Positions 1 to 9,003 of a stretch of 64,000 bases of DNA are shown piece after piece. The DNA comes from CAVUCE01 sp963739985. Lineage in GTDB: Bacteria; Bacteroidota; Ignavibacteria; Ignavibacteriales; Ignavibacteriaceae. The stretch is from positions 248,001-312,000 of the forward strand of contig CAVUCE010000021.1 in assembly GCA_963739985.1 (NCBI GenBank), in the 5' to 3' direction. The notes under the pieces were generated by a model, which did no database searches, was not told the origin of the DNA, and worked only from the letters and a program-made list of their open reading frames with translations. Position 1 is the first letter of the stretch. Every line of letters starts with the position of its first letter. The translations under genes were made by a program, and so were the position numbers.

Positions 1-1
1 G

Positions 2-982
2 GGTAAAACGAAAATGTTCAAGAAGACTTCTAAATATTCAATCTTCTTTATTCTATCTTTTTTTATATCGAACATTTTTCTTGCATACATTATAGGAAGC
101 GACCAATTAATAAAAATTATTACCGATCCGCCAGCCGAACATATTCAAGGATTAATTTCTATTCTTGCTTTCTCCGTAGTGTTCTATTGGGTTTTTGCTT
201 ACTTCAGAGAACAAGCATGTACAATTGTTTGTCCTTACGGCAGACTTCAAAGTGTTATGCTGGATCAAGATTCTCTTGTGATTGCGTATGATTATAAAAG
301 AGGTGAACCTAGAGGAAAAATAAAGAAAAATGAAATTCAAGAACATCTTGGCGACTGTGTTGATTGTAAGCTTTGTGTTGATGTTTGTCCTACCGGAATT
401 GATATAAGAAACGGGATACAGCTTGAGTGTGTGAACTGTACAGCATGTATTGATGCTTGCGATGCCGTAATGGAAAAAGTTAATCGACCTAAAGGTTTAA
501 TAAAATATGCTTCGCTTAACGGAATAGAAAAGCAAACTAAATTTCACTTTAAACCAAGAATGTTTGCTTACACAGGAATTTTAATTGTCATATTTGGAAT
601 TCTGGGATTTATGCTTTCATCCAGAACAGATTATAGCATAAATGTATTAAGAACACCGGGATTATTATTCCAGGATCAGCCAAACGAAATGGTGAGCAAT
701 TTATACGATATAAATATTGTAAACCAAACGTTTAATAAACTTCCGGTTAATATTAAGCTCGAAAATATAAAAGGGAAAATTCAATTAATCGGCAACCAAG
801 ATGTTATCAAACCACAAGGTATTCTTGAATCGAAGTTCCTGGTTTTGCTGCCGAAACAAGAAATAAAAACGATGAACACACCCATAATTATTGGTGTTTA
901 TTCGGGGAACAAATTATTACAAAAAGTTAAAACTTCATTTTTAGGACCCGTAGAAGAAAAGGATGGAAAACATGAAGATTAA
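2..982 (+). CDS. ccoG: cbb3 oxidase accessory protein CcoG (partial at left edge)
   Basis: Membrane iron-sulfur protein of the CcoG/FixG family, needed for assembly of cbb3 cytochrome oxidase; the family is linked to copper reduction. Only the C-terminal ~326 residues are here against about 470 in full-length members, and the frame stays open to the window edge, so the ATG at 14 is internal. Visible are hydrophobic segments near the start, a CTIVCPYGR motif, and two 4Fe-4S ferredoxin motifs (CVDCKLCVDVCP and CVNCTACIDAC). A further membrane helix (YTGILIVIFGILGFML) precedes an Ig-like FixG C-terminal domain. Its stop overlaps the next gene by 20 bp, so the two are probably translated together. 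Confidence 0.88.
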   Translation, partial: GKTKMFKKTSKYSIFFILSFFISNIFLAYIIGSDQLIKIITDPPAEHIQGLISILAFSVVFYWVFAYFREQACTIVCPYGRLQSVMLDQDSLVIAYDYKRGEPRGKIKKNEIQEHLGDCVDCKLCVDVCPTGIDIRNGIQLECVNCTACIDACDAVMEKVNRPKGLIKYASLNGIEKQTKFHFKPRMFAYTGILIVIFGILGFMLSSRTDYSINVLRTPGLLFQDQPNEMVSNLYDINIVNQTFNKLPVNIKLENIKGKIQLIGNQDVIKPQGILESKFLVLLPKQEIKTMNTPIIIGVYSGNKLLQKVKTSFLGPVEEKDGKHED

Positions 983-1421
983 ATTTAATTGGGGAACAGG
1001 ATTGCTTCTTACAATTATTACTTTCATGGGAATAACAGCGGGGCTTGTGATTTTTTCAATGAACCGTGATGTTGATTTGGTTACTAATCATTATTATGAA
1101 AAAGAATTAGTCTACCAAAAACAAATTGATACTGAGAAGCGAACTGCGGATCAAAATAAGGAGGTACAAATTAACTATTCCGGTTCAGTGGTTAATTTAT
1201 TTTATCCTGGAATAACAGCAGATGATTCTGTTGAAGGAACCGTCTATTTTTATCGACCTTCCGACGGTAAAAAAGATTTTCATGTTTCTGTTGCTCCAAA
1301 TGAAGATGGGAAGCAGATAATTTCTTCATCAAAAATTTCAAATGGATTTTGGAAGGTTCAAGTTAGTTGGAAACATAAAGGTGAAGAATACTATACAGAA
1401 AAATCTTTGTTAGTAGAATAA
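963..1421 (+). CDS. FixH/CcoH-like cbb3 oxidase assembly protein
   Basis: A 152-residue single-span membrane protein. It has an N-terminal helix (GTGLLLTIITFMGITAGLVIF) and then a periplasmic domain with the family hallmark of a tyrosine-rich stretch straight after the helix (TNHYYEKELVYQKQID). FixH/CcoH proteins bind cbb3 oxidase subunits and help assembly. The start overlaps the end of ccoG; a second ATG three codons in (972) is an alternative. Length and context (ccoG before, SafE-like gene after) agree with the call. Confidence 0.8.
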   Translation: MENMKIKFNWGTGLLLTIITFMGITAGLVIFSMNRDVDLVTNHYYEKELVYQKQIDTEKRTADQNKEVQINYSGSVVNLFYPGITADDSVEGTVYFYRPSDGKKDFHVSVAPNEDGKQIISSSKISNGFWKVQVSWKHKGEEYYTEKSLLVE

Positions 1422-1439
1422 AATATAGAGGAATAATAA

Positions 1440-2144
1440 ATGGAACTATGGACTGCCTTAGTAGTCGGATTTCTCGGAAGTTTTCATTGCGTTGGTATGT
1501 GCGGGCCAATTGCAATTGCATTACCAATTCCTAATTCTAAAAACATAACATTTTTTAACGGTAGGGTGTTATACAATATAGGAAGAGTGGTTTCATATTC
1601 AATTATGGGATTGATTTTCGGCGTGCTTGGCAAAGGCTTTTCGATGTTTGGATTTCAGCAATGGCTTTCAATTTCTTTGGGAGTTATTATTTTACTAACA
1701 ATTTTCACTCCCGGAAAATATAAAAAATTTGTTACACAAAATAAGTTTGTTCTACGATTAACACTACCTATAAAGACTTCTATAAGTTCCCTGTTCAAAA
1801 AGGGAACGGTTTCTTCGCTATTTACTATTGGAATACTAAACGGATTTTTACCGTGCGGATTTGTTTATATGGGGCTGGCAGGTGCAATGGCAACCGGCGC
1901 GGCTTTTTCAGGATTTTTGGTAATGGTTATGTTTGGGTTGGGAACTATTCCGGCAATGTTTACGATATCTATTTTCGGCAAATATATTAACCTTAGTGTA
2001 AGAAGAAAAATTAGTAAGCTTACTCCTGTATTTGCAGTATTACTTGCAGTTATATTCATTCTGCGAGGATTAAATTTGGGGATACCTTATCTAAGTCCCA
2101 AATTAGGAGCCAATATGCAACATCAAATGATGATGCATAATTAA
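1440..2144 (+). CDS. SafE/DsbD_2-type integral membrane protein of the cco cluster
   Basis: A 234-residue protein with about six hydrophobic segments. It has the paired motifs of the sulfite exporter TauE/SafE (DsbD_2-like) family: FHCVGMCGP near residue 16 and GFLPCGFVYMGLAGA near residue 136. In many bacteria a homologue sits next to ccoGHIS, where it is thought to handle metal or redox cargo for the oxidase. The exact substrate cannot be read from sequence. It follows the FixH-like gene by 18 bp and is followed by a strong hairpin, so it is the last gene of this operon. The C-terminus is His/Met-rich (MQHQMMMHN), compatible with metal binding. Confidence 0.75.
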   Translation: MELWTALVVGFLGSFHCVGMCGPIAIALPIPNSKNITFFNGRVLYNIGRVVSYSIMGLIFGVLGKGFSMFGFQQWLSISLGVIILLTIFTPGKYKKFVTQNKFVLRLTLPIKTSISSLFKKGTVSSLFTIGILNGFLPCGFVYMGLAGAMATGAAFSGFLVMVMFGLGTIPAMFTISIFGKYINLSVRRKISKLTPVFAVLLAVIFILRGLNLGIPYLSPKLGANMQHQMMMHN

Positions 2145-2162
2145 AAATAGAATTAATAAAAA

Positions 2163-2185
2163 AAAGCCCGTTAAAAACGGGCTTT
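2163..2185. terminator. Bidirectional intrinsic terminator
   Basis: Arms AAAGCCCG and CGGGCTTT enclose a short A-rich loop, with an A-run before and T-rich sequence after. It lies between the cco operon (plus) and the HU gene (minus) and can serve both. Confidence 0.8.
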
Positions 2186-2200
2186 CAAATAATATGCAAA

Positions 2201-2497
2201 TTATTTCTTAGGAGGCATAACAGCGTCTTTAGCTGCTTTAGCTATTCTGAACTTTAGGACTTTTTTAGCAGGAATAATCATTGACTCGCCAGTAGATGGG
2301 TTGCGACCTTTTCTTTTCTTTCTGCTTACAACAACTAACTTGCCTAAGCCAGGAAGAGTGAAAGATTTTTTAGCTTCTTTGTAAGCTAATCCTACCAATT
2401 CATCTAAAAATTGACCGGATAATTTTTTTGTAGTTCCGGTTTTCTTTGAAAGATGATCAATAATTTGTGATTTAGTCATTGGTTTAGCGGCTGCCAT
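2201..2497 (-). CDS. HU/IHF-family nucleoid protein
   Basis: A 98-residue histone-like DNA-bending protein. The N-terminal helix pair (MTKSQIIDHLSKKTG), the FTLPGLGKL turn and the arm motif GRNPSTGE match the HU family; the mature fold is about 90 residues, with a short N-terminal MAAAKP extension and a basic C-terminus (MPPKK). HU proteins coat and bend DNA as dimers. The gene is monocistronic, with the shared terminator just downstream and a 269-bp AT-rich spacer upstream that must hold its promoter and that of the divergent receptor gene. Confidence 0.92.
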   Translation of the reverse strand: MAAAKPMTKSQIIDHLSKKTGTTKKLSGQFLDELVGLAYKEAKKSFTLPGLGKLVVVSRKKRKGRNPSTGESMIIPAKKVLKFRIAKAAKDAVMPPKK

Positions 2498-2766
2498 TAT
2501 GTTAACCTCTATTTATTTGATGAATAGTTAATTCGATAGTGAAAATAATTATAATTTCAATTAAAACAAATACTTTTAAGTTATAATTCAAAAATAATTC
2601 TTTTTTCTATTTGAGATGAGCCTTAATTAATAGTAGCTTTATATATGCCGTACTAAATATATCCCCCTATTAGGGCTCCAAAAGCGTGGTTGTAATATTT
2701 ATATTGCAATGATTACTCCTTTGTGGCTTACTATGTATTTAAGTATTTTATTATCTAACATTTAAA

Positions 2767-4761
2767 ATGATATTGAATCAAAAGCTAAATATGATCAAAC
2801 TTCTATTTCTCTGTATTCCTTTCATTGCTTGTTCACTTTTCGCACAAGCGAAAGATTCGATTAATACTCATACTGTTTTTGATTCTACGCGCATAGCAAT
2901 TAGTGACTCCTCAATTACTTCTGATTCTTCTGCGATCGGGAAATATGACTCACTCAAAACTAAACGTGATACTCTCATTGTGTTTTTCCAGAAGCCTTTC
3001 TCGGACAAAAGCTATTTCATCAATCGTTCTGCCATTGATAAAATGGATTATCGGTATGCCGGAGATTTATTCAAGCCATTCGATTTTTACTACATTAAGG
3101 ATTTCGGATACATTGGTTATCCTAATGAGTCTATGATATATGGGGCTGGCTTTAATGCGGTTTCTTATTTACAAAATGGAGTAATGTTAAATAACCGCCT
3201 ATCTAATTCGATGGATCTAAATCAGATTCAAACGGAAAGTATAGATTCCATAGAAGTAATACCATCACCAAGGGGTTTTTTATATTCTAGTTCAAACAAT
3301 CCGGTTAGCGTTAATGTTATTCAACGTGATTTTTTAACTCGTTTACCTTATACAAGAATAAAATATTATCAGGGGCCTAACGGCGAAGCTTTGGTTGACG
3401 GGATTTTTAACTCACGCGTTTTATCAAGGTTAAATATTTATTTCGATTTTACAAACAGAAAAGTTGATGATTATTATTCGAATTTTAATTATTCTACAAA
3501 TAATCATTTTTCGATGTGGCAGACAAATCTAAAATTGAAATATTTCTTAACCGATAAAATAAATTTATATGCAGGTTATCAATTTTATCGATCCGTACTT
3601 GGTAGAAACGGCGGAGTAGATGTTGACAGTATTAAAAAAATAACTTCCGATGTGAACACATATCTTTACGATCCTATCAATGCGCCTGTTTATAGTCAGA
3701 CTCGTGAACAAAAAGAAAAATGGCATTTATTAAATTTTAGGTTACTCGGTAAATTAGTCGATCATACTTCTACTGATTTTAATCTTTACTATAAATTTAA
3801 TCAAAGTGAACTACTTAACGGTGATACAAGCGATACAAAGTACACAAACAAAAATAAAACGCTGGGATTTTTATTAAGGCAGAATTTCAACTTATCTTTT
3901 TTTGATTTGAATTTTATCGCGAATTATGAAAAGATGGATTTGCGAACATACTCTTCTACTAAAACTTCGTTACAGTCTTTCTTAGGTGCCGATGATGTTT
4001 TTTCGTTAAGTGGAAGTTTATCTTTGCATTTGTTGGATAGTACTTTTGTACCTTCCGCATTTATTAAATATACAAACGAATCAACTGATAAATATGTTTC
4101 AAAACGCAGAAATAATTTTCAAGGCTTTGGGTTTGATGTTAAGTATAAGTTTTTAAAATATGCCGAATTTTATTTCGGCTATTCGAATTATCAAAACGCA
4201 GTAAGCATAAATAATATTCAAAGTTGGCAAACAGGAATTGATGCCTATTACAATGGAATGAAAATCGGAGCCTCTTTATTCAAGAGAGAAAATTTTATTG
4301 CTCCTGAATATAACGGTGTTAATCAGAATATTAATTATCCTGCTAACTTCTCAGGCTTGGGATTAAACTTTAAATTAGATACGTGGAAGATTTTAATTGA
4401 AGGTAACGGATCATTTTATAAACAGGGTAATACTTCGGATTTATTTATTGAATTTCCAAAAACGGAATTACACGGCGGATTATATTACAAAGGATTATTA
4501 TTTAAAGATAACTTAAATCTGAAGACGGGATTTGCTTTTTATTACACAGGTAAAATGAAAACTCCGGTTTCCGTTGATCCAAACGGAATAATAGATCCTA
4601 CTTATAGGATTGATTTTACACTTGCCGGAGAAATTCAAAAAGTTGCAATGGTTTATTTTGCATGGCAAAATCTTTTGGACAGGCAATATTATTTAATACC
4701 TTATTATCCAATGCCCGGCAGAAGTATTCGTTTCGGCTTATCATGGGAACTTTTTAATTAA
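2767..4761 (+). CDS. Outer-membrane receptor-like beta-barrel (TonB-dependent receptor type)
   Basis: A 664-residue exported protein. The signal peptide is clear (MIKLLFLCIPFIACSLFAQA), so the true start may be the Met at residue 9 (2791). A plug-like region around residues 100-190 contains SIDSIEVIPSPRGFLYSSS, resembling the end of a TonB plug domain. The rest alternates aromatic strands and ends in a barrel-closing segment (PGRSIRFGLSWELFN) with a near-terminal Phe. No clear TonB box is visible. The cargo is unknown. It is convergent with the LytTR/LytS pair, its stop 3 bp from that of the regulator. Confidence 0.65.
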   Translation: MILNQKLNMIKLLFLCIPFIACSLFAQAKDSINTHTVFDSTRIAISDSSITSDSSAIGKYDSLKTKRDTLIVFFQKPFSDKSYFINRSAIDKMDYRYAGDLFKPFDFYYIKDFGYIGYPNESMIYGAGFNAVSYLQNGVMLNNRLSNSMDLNQIQTESIDSIEVIPSPRGFLYSSSNNPVSVNVIQRDFLTRLPYTRIKYYQGPNGEALVDGIFNSRVLSRLNIYFDFTNRKVDDYYSNFNYSTNNHFSMWQTNLKLKYFLTDKINLYAGYQFYRSVLGRNGGVDVDSIKKITSDVNTYLYDPINAPVYSQTREQKEKWHLLNFRLLGKLVDHTSTDFNLYYKFNQSELLNGDTSDTKYTNKNKTLGFLLRQNFNLSFFDLNFIANYEKMDLRTYSSTKTSLQSFLGADDVFSLSGSLSLHLLDSTFVPSAFIKYTNESTDKYVSKRRNNFQGFGFDVKYKFLKYAEFYFGYSNYQNAVSINNIQSWQTGIDAYYNGMKIGASLFKRENFIAPEYNGVNQNINYPANFSGLGLNFKLDTWKILIEGNGSFYKQGNTSDLFIEFPKTELHGGLYYKGLLFKDNLNLKTGFAFYYTGKMKTPVSVDPNGIIDPTYRIDFTLAGEIQKVAMVYFAWQNLLDRQYYLIPYYPMPGRSIRFGLSWELFN

Positions 4762-4764
4762 TTC

Positions 4765-5484
4765 CTATAGACTGAGCATATCCTTAAATTTAATTGCTTG
4801 ACGTCGTGACACTTCAATTTTATTTCCGCCTTTTAGTTTAACTAGCAATCCTCCGTTTAACCATGGTTCAATATTTTCAATCCATTTTAAGTTAACAATA
4901 TGTTTTCTGTTTGCGCGGAAAAATGTTTTGTTGTCCAATCTTTCATCAAGATAATTAAGTGTTCTTAAAATTAGCGGCTTATTATCCTCAAAATACAAAC
5001 GAACATAATTTCCTTCAGACTCAAACAAACGCACAGTAGATAATTTTACAAACCAGCACTTATCACCGTCTTTTACAAAAACCTGATCATCTTCGGATAA
5101 TGTTTGAGAGCCAAGCTCTGTTGTCTGATCTTTTCTGTCTTTTTCAATAATCTTCTTTACGGTATCTTCTAATCGTTTAGGCTCAATCGGTTTTAACAAA
5201 TAATCCATTGCGTTATACTCAAATGCTTTTAACGCGTATTCATCATAAGCTGTAGTAAATATAACAGTTGGGACACTGTCTAACTCCTCTAGTAATTCAA
5301 AACCGGTTTTCCCGGGCATTTGAATATCTAGAAATATTAAATCTGGATTGAGTTCGCTTATTTTTTGCATAGCATCTTCTGCGTTTACGGCTTCACCTAC
5401 AATGTTAATATCCTTATAAGGAGATAACAACTTGCGTAATTCTACTCGAGCTAATCTTTCGTCGTCAATTAATAAAGCTTTCAT
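4765..5484 (-). CDS. LytTR-family response regulator
   Basis: A 239-residue transcription regulator. The N-terminal receiver domain has the acidic pocket (DDE at 7-9), phosphoacceptor Asp53 (IFLDIQMPG), Thr/Ala switch (FTTAYDEYA) and Lys (LLKPI). Residues ~130-235 form a LytTR DNA-binding domain (FRANRKHIVNLKWIENIE is typical). It overlaps the kinase gene by 20 bp and forms a LytS/LytR-type pair with it. The target promoters cannot be told from this window. Confidence 0.92.
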   Translation of the reverse strand: MKALLIDDERLARVELRKLLSPYKDINIVGEAVNAEDAMQKISELNPDLIFLDIQMPGKTGFELLEELDSVPTVIFTTAYDEYALKAFEYNAMDYLLKPIEPKRLEDTVKKIIEKDRKDQTTELGSQTLSEDDQVFVKDGDKCWFVKLSTVRLFESEGNYVRLYFEDNKPLILRTLNYLDERLDNKTFFRANRKHIVNLKWIENIEPWLNGGLLVKLKGGNKIEVSRRQAIKFKDMLSL

Positions 5485-6526
5485 TTTTGACTCCTCCGGT
5501 TGGTATTACAATTTCTGCTTTTACTTCATTTGCTGATTTATTATGAATTGAGAATACAGCTTTTTCGCCGTATAAAAGGCTCAACCTGTGTTTTGTATTT
5601 CCTATTCCAAACCCCGTTGAATTTTTAAATGCCTCTTCATCAATTTGACCTGTGTTCTCAATATTTATATGCAGTTCGTTGCCTATTATTTTTGATGTTA
5701 TATTTACATAACCGCCTTCAGGCTTTTTTGAAATGCCGTGCTTGATACTGTTCTCTACTAATGTTTGAACCATCATAGGCGGTACATCTATCCGTAAAGA
5801 AGCGGGATCAATATCCATATTAAATTTTAGTCTTTCTTCGAATCTAATTGTTTCAAGTGCAAGATAATCCTGAACTGTCTGCATTTCTTCTTCAAAGGAA
5901 ACAGTTTCATGCCTTTCAATCTTTAAAGAATATCTTAACAAATTAGACAACTTAGTCACAGCTGTTTGCGCGTTCTGCGGATCTTCATCTATTAAAGCTC
6001 TGATGCTGTTTAATGCATTAAACATAAAATGCGGATTTAGCTGAGATTTTAATGTCTTTAATTCAAAATCTTTTACCGCTGCTTCCCAGATTAGAGATTC
6101 TATTTCGGCTTTTTTATAGTTCTCAAAAAAATGTACGGAAAAATATATAAGCGACCACAATAAAATTATAATACTTAGTTGGAACATTGAAGCAAGCGCG
6201 TCGCCGAATTTTATTTTATCGAGACTATGAACTCCTGTTGCAATATCAACAATAACTAATATTATAAACAGAATTGTTCCGATAGCAATACTGGTTGAAA
6301 TTATACGCGGGATAATCTTTCTAAGTTGTAGGTTCACCCATCCCTTTTTTATGATTATACTTCTAAAAATATGGGTTAAACTTATACCGGACAGACAGAG
6401 ATAAAATAATATAATCACTCTTTCCCACTTAAATATCGAGAAAGACGCATAGATGATAATATTTGCAAGTGCGAAAATTCCCCAGCCGATAAATTGACTG
6501 AGCCAGTATACTTTATTCCGCTTCAT
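5465..6526 (-). CDS. LytS-type membrane sensor histidine kinase
   Basis: About 353 residues from the chosen Met (MKRNKVYWLSQFIGW); the open frame extends 29 codons further upstream to 6613, but that extension is Ser-rich and does not look like the start of a membrane protein. Four hydrophobic segments are followed by a His_kinase domain with the phosphorylated His near residue 166 (LKSQLNPHFMFNALNSI) and a HATPase with N-box ENSIKHGI. It lacks a separate extracellular sensor domain, as is usual for this family in Bacteroidetes. It is translated together with the downstream LytTR regulator (20-bp overlap). Confidence 0.88.
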   Translation of the reverse strand: MKRNKVYWLSQFIGWGIFALANIIIYASFSIFKWERVIILFYLCLSGISLTHIFRSIIIKKGWVNLQLRKIIPRIISTSIAIGTILFIILVIVDIATGVHSLDKIKFGDALASMFQLSIIILLWSLIYFSVHFFENYKKAEIESLIWEAAVKDFELKTLKSQLNPHFMFNALNSIRALIDEDPQNAQTAVTKLSNLLRYSLKIERHETVSFEEEMQTVQDYLALETIRFEERLKFNMDIDPASLRIDVPPMMVQTLVENSIKHGISKKPEGGYVNITSKIIGNELHINIENTGQIDEEAFKNSTGFGIGNTKHRLSLLYGEKAVFSIHNKSANEVKAEIVIPTGGVKNESFIN

Positions 6527-6783
6527 GTGAATACTACTTCCGGATGACTTTGCTGATGAAGTGGTGCCAAATTCTAAACCTGTTCTTCTATTTGCTGATT
6601 GATATGTCAACATTAAATATAATCGTATCGTTTTTAAAAGAAAATCAATTCTGTATAAACATTATTTTTATTACAAAATTATTCTTAAGGTATGATAGTG
6701 GCCGAAGTAATATTATCAGCGGCAAAATAAAATGATAAATGGATTGAGAAGTTTGGTGAAAATTCTCTAAAATTAGTTTCTCT

Positions 6784-7404
6784 CTATAATTCAATCGGGT
6801 AGCTTAACCCAACATTGAACCTGGTTTTAAAGAAATTGGAATAATCGCTTAAGTATGAAGTAGAAACTTCGACTGCAAGATTTTTTACAAAGTAATATTT
6901 AAATCCTAAACCGGAAGAAAAGATTAAAGAATCAAAATCAGGATATTCTATAATTGCATAGGTTTTTCCAAAATTCAAATCACTAAATAAGGCATTTATT
7001 TTACCTAGCTGTGCTTTCGTGTATCCAAGTCCCGTCATTAGATAAACCCTAAAATTTCCTTTAGGTTGAATATAAAATTTAACAAAGGTTGAAACGGTAA
7101 ACTGATTGCTATTTTCACCTGAAGATGAGACTAAGCGTGATTCAGGAATTGAGACACCTATGTATAAACCCTTAAACTTGTAAATACTGTATTCCAGAGA
7201 AGTATTAATGGATATTCGCGGAGATAAGAAATATTCGCCGGCTAAATTAATATTTATTCCACTTTCCCAATTTAAACCTAAATAATCTGGTTTTGTTCCT
7301 AATTTCTCATTGTAATAATCAGAGCCGCCGGTTAATGAAAGATTTATTTGTGCGAAGGAGGGTAAGCAGAAAAGAGCAGAAAGTATTAAAACCTTTAGCT
7401 TCAT
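6784..7404 (-). CDS. Secreted outer-membrane beta-barrel protein, function unknown
   Basis: A 206-residue protein with an N-terminal signal peptide (MKLKVLILSALFCLPSFA). Alternating hydrophobic/aromatic strands follow, several with barrel-like patterning (SINTSLEYSIYKFKG, FRVYLMTGLGYTKAQ, LGFKYYFVKNLAVEVS). The end (FKTRFNVGLSYPIEL) resembles the last strand of a small 8-stranded OmpA/porin-like barrel. I recognise the fold class only. It lies downstream of rseP on the same strand, separated by a hairpin, so it may be a separate unit. Confidence 0.6.
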   Translation of the reverse strand: MKLKVLILSALFCLPSFAQINLSLTGGSDYYNEKLGTKPDYLGLNWESGININLAGEYFLSPRISINTSLEYSIYKFKGLYIGVSIPESRLVSSSGENSNQFTVSTFVKFYIQPKGNFRVYLMTGLGYTKAQLGKINALFSDLNFGKTYAIIEYPDFDSLIFSSGLGFKYYFVKNLAVEVSTSYLSDYSNFFKTRFNVGLSYPIEL

Positions 7405-7445
7405 TTTATTCCCCTTTAAGTTTCAAAACTAGAGGTAAAATGTAA

Positions 7446-7471
7446 TAGTGACAAGCCGAAACTTGTCACTA
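7446..7471 (-). terminator. Stem-loop between rseP and the barrel gene
   Basis: Perfect 10-bp arms TAGTGACAAG / CTTGTCACTA around a CCGAAA loop, just after the rseP stop. The following T-stretch on the minus strand is weak, so it may end or only attenuate rseP transcription. Confidence 0.45.
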
Positions 7472-7489
7472 CTAAAAATCATAAAACAA

Positions 7490-8845
7490 TTATAAATTAA
7501 TTATATCACTATAAATAATAAATGCCATCAATAGTAACAGAATTACGAAACCAACGTTTTGTATAGCTATTTTCACTTTAATCGGAATTTCACGCTTAGT
7601 AATTCCTTCAAGAAGGATAATAATTAAATGACCGCCATCCAAAACCGGAAAAGGTAAGATGTTAATTATTGCCAAGCTCAAGCTTAACATAGCTAAGAAA
7701 TTTAAGAAACTGCTAATTCCGTTATCCGCTGATTGAACTGCGAATTGAGCAATCTTAACCGGTCCGGCAAATGCCTTGCCGAATGCTACCTTACCGGAGA
7801 AAACCTTACCCATTGTAGTAAAAGTTAATTCTGTAATTTTGGCTATATCTTCCCAGCCACGTGAAAATGATTCGAAAAATCCGAAATTTTCATAATCAAC
7901 GGGACCGGTAAAAGTACCGGTTAATTGCACACCAATAAGTCCGTCGGCGCCGGGTGTAACTGCTAAGGTTAAAGTATCCTTATCTCTTAAAACTTCCAGA
8001 GGCATTTCTTCACTCTTATGAGATTTAATAATAGTTACAGCTTGCTTTTCACTATATAAAGGTTCTCCGTTTAGTTTTAGTAATACATCGCCGGATTTTA
8101 TTCCTGCTTTGTTGGCCGGAGAGTTAGGCAAAACATCTGCTATTAAAGGCCGTATTCCGGAAGGAATTAAAAATAATGCTCTTTCGTCACCGGAAGGAAT
8201 TCTTTTCCTCGGTATATCAACTTCAACTTTTTCGCCGTTTCTTAATACATTTACTTTTAAGTCTTCACCAAGAGTATTTACAAAAACATCTGTGATAACA
8301 TCATTCCAATTATTTGTTGCACTTCCGTTAATGCTTAAGATTTTATCTTTAGACTGAAATCCAACCGAATCAGTAATACTATGCGGTTCTACATAGCCTA
8401 TTGTAGTTGTTTTTGTAACTGCTTTTCCCTGAAAGAAATTTATTCCCCAGAATACAAGAATTGCTAAAAGCAGATTCATAATTACCCCGGCGGTAATTAC
8501 AATAACTTTTTGATAAGTCGGTCTAGCCCGGAATTCATAAGGTTGAGGTTCTTTATCTGCAAATTCCGTGTCAAAACTTTCATCAACCATTCCGGCAATT
8601 TTTACATAACCACCCAGCGGCAATAGACATAACCTGTAATCTGTGTTGCCTTCTCCGTCAAAATCTTCCGGTAAAGCGCCGAAAGTGAAACCGGTGAGTT
8701 TATTCCAACCGAATAGTCTTTTACCAAATCCAATAGCAAAAACATCGGCTCTCATTCCACATAGTTTAGCGGCGGCAAAATGCCCGAACTCATGGATAAA
8801 AACTAAAATTCCGATTGTTATCGCAAAATAAATAATATAATCCAT
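7490..8845 (-). CDS. rseP: RIP metalloprotease RseP (site-2 protease)
   Basis: A 451-residue intramembrane zinc protease. The HEFGH motif at residues 18-22 lies in the first membrane helix, and the third ligand motif NILPFPVLDGGH is near 395-406 (LDGGH 402-406). Two PDZ domains occupy roughly residues 130-215 and 225-300 (KAGIKSGDVLLKLNGEPL is PDZ-like). Hydrophobic helices lie at both ends. RseP enzymes cleave anti-sigma factors or signal peptides in the membrane. The gene follows dxr by about 160 bp, a common order in many bacteria. Confidence 0.93.
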   Translation of the reverse strand: MDYIIYFAITIGILVFIHEFGHFAAAKLCGMRADVFAIGFGKRLFGWNKLTGFTFGALPEDFDGEGNTDYRLCLLPLGGYVKIAGMVDESFDTEFADKEPQPYEFRARPTYQKVIVITAGVIMNLLLAILVFWGINFFQGKAVTKTTTIGYVEPHSITDSVGFQSKDKILSINGSATNNWNDVITDVFVNTLGEDLKVNVLRNGEKVEVDIPRKRIPSGDERALFLIPSGIRPLIADVLPNSPANKAGIKSGDVLLKLNGEPLYSEKQAVTIIKSHKSEEMPLEVLRDKDTLTLAVTPGADGLIGVQLTGTFTGPVDYENFGFFESFSRGWEDIAKITELTFTTMGKVFSGKVAFGKAFAGPVKIAQFAVQSADNGISSFLNFLAMLSLSLAIINILPFPVLDGGHLIIILLEGITKREIPIKVKIAIQNVGFVILLLLMAFIIYSDIINL

Positions 8846-9003
8846 TAACTTCCGGTTCTCCTTTTTATTTCAAAATCTTTTAATACTAGAAAAAACATAA
8901 ATAATTTTATTTAGACTTTAATATCTTATTTCAAGTTCCTTACGAATTTATTCAGTATTTGAAGTGTAAATATATAAAATCAGTGGTTATAGCTTGTCTA
9001 AAT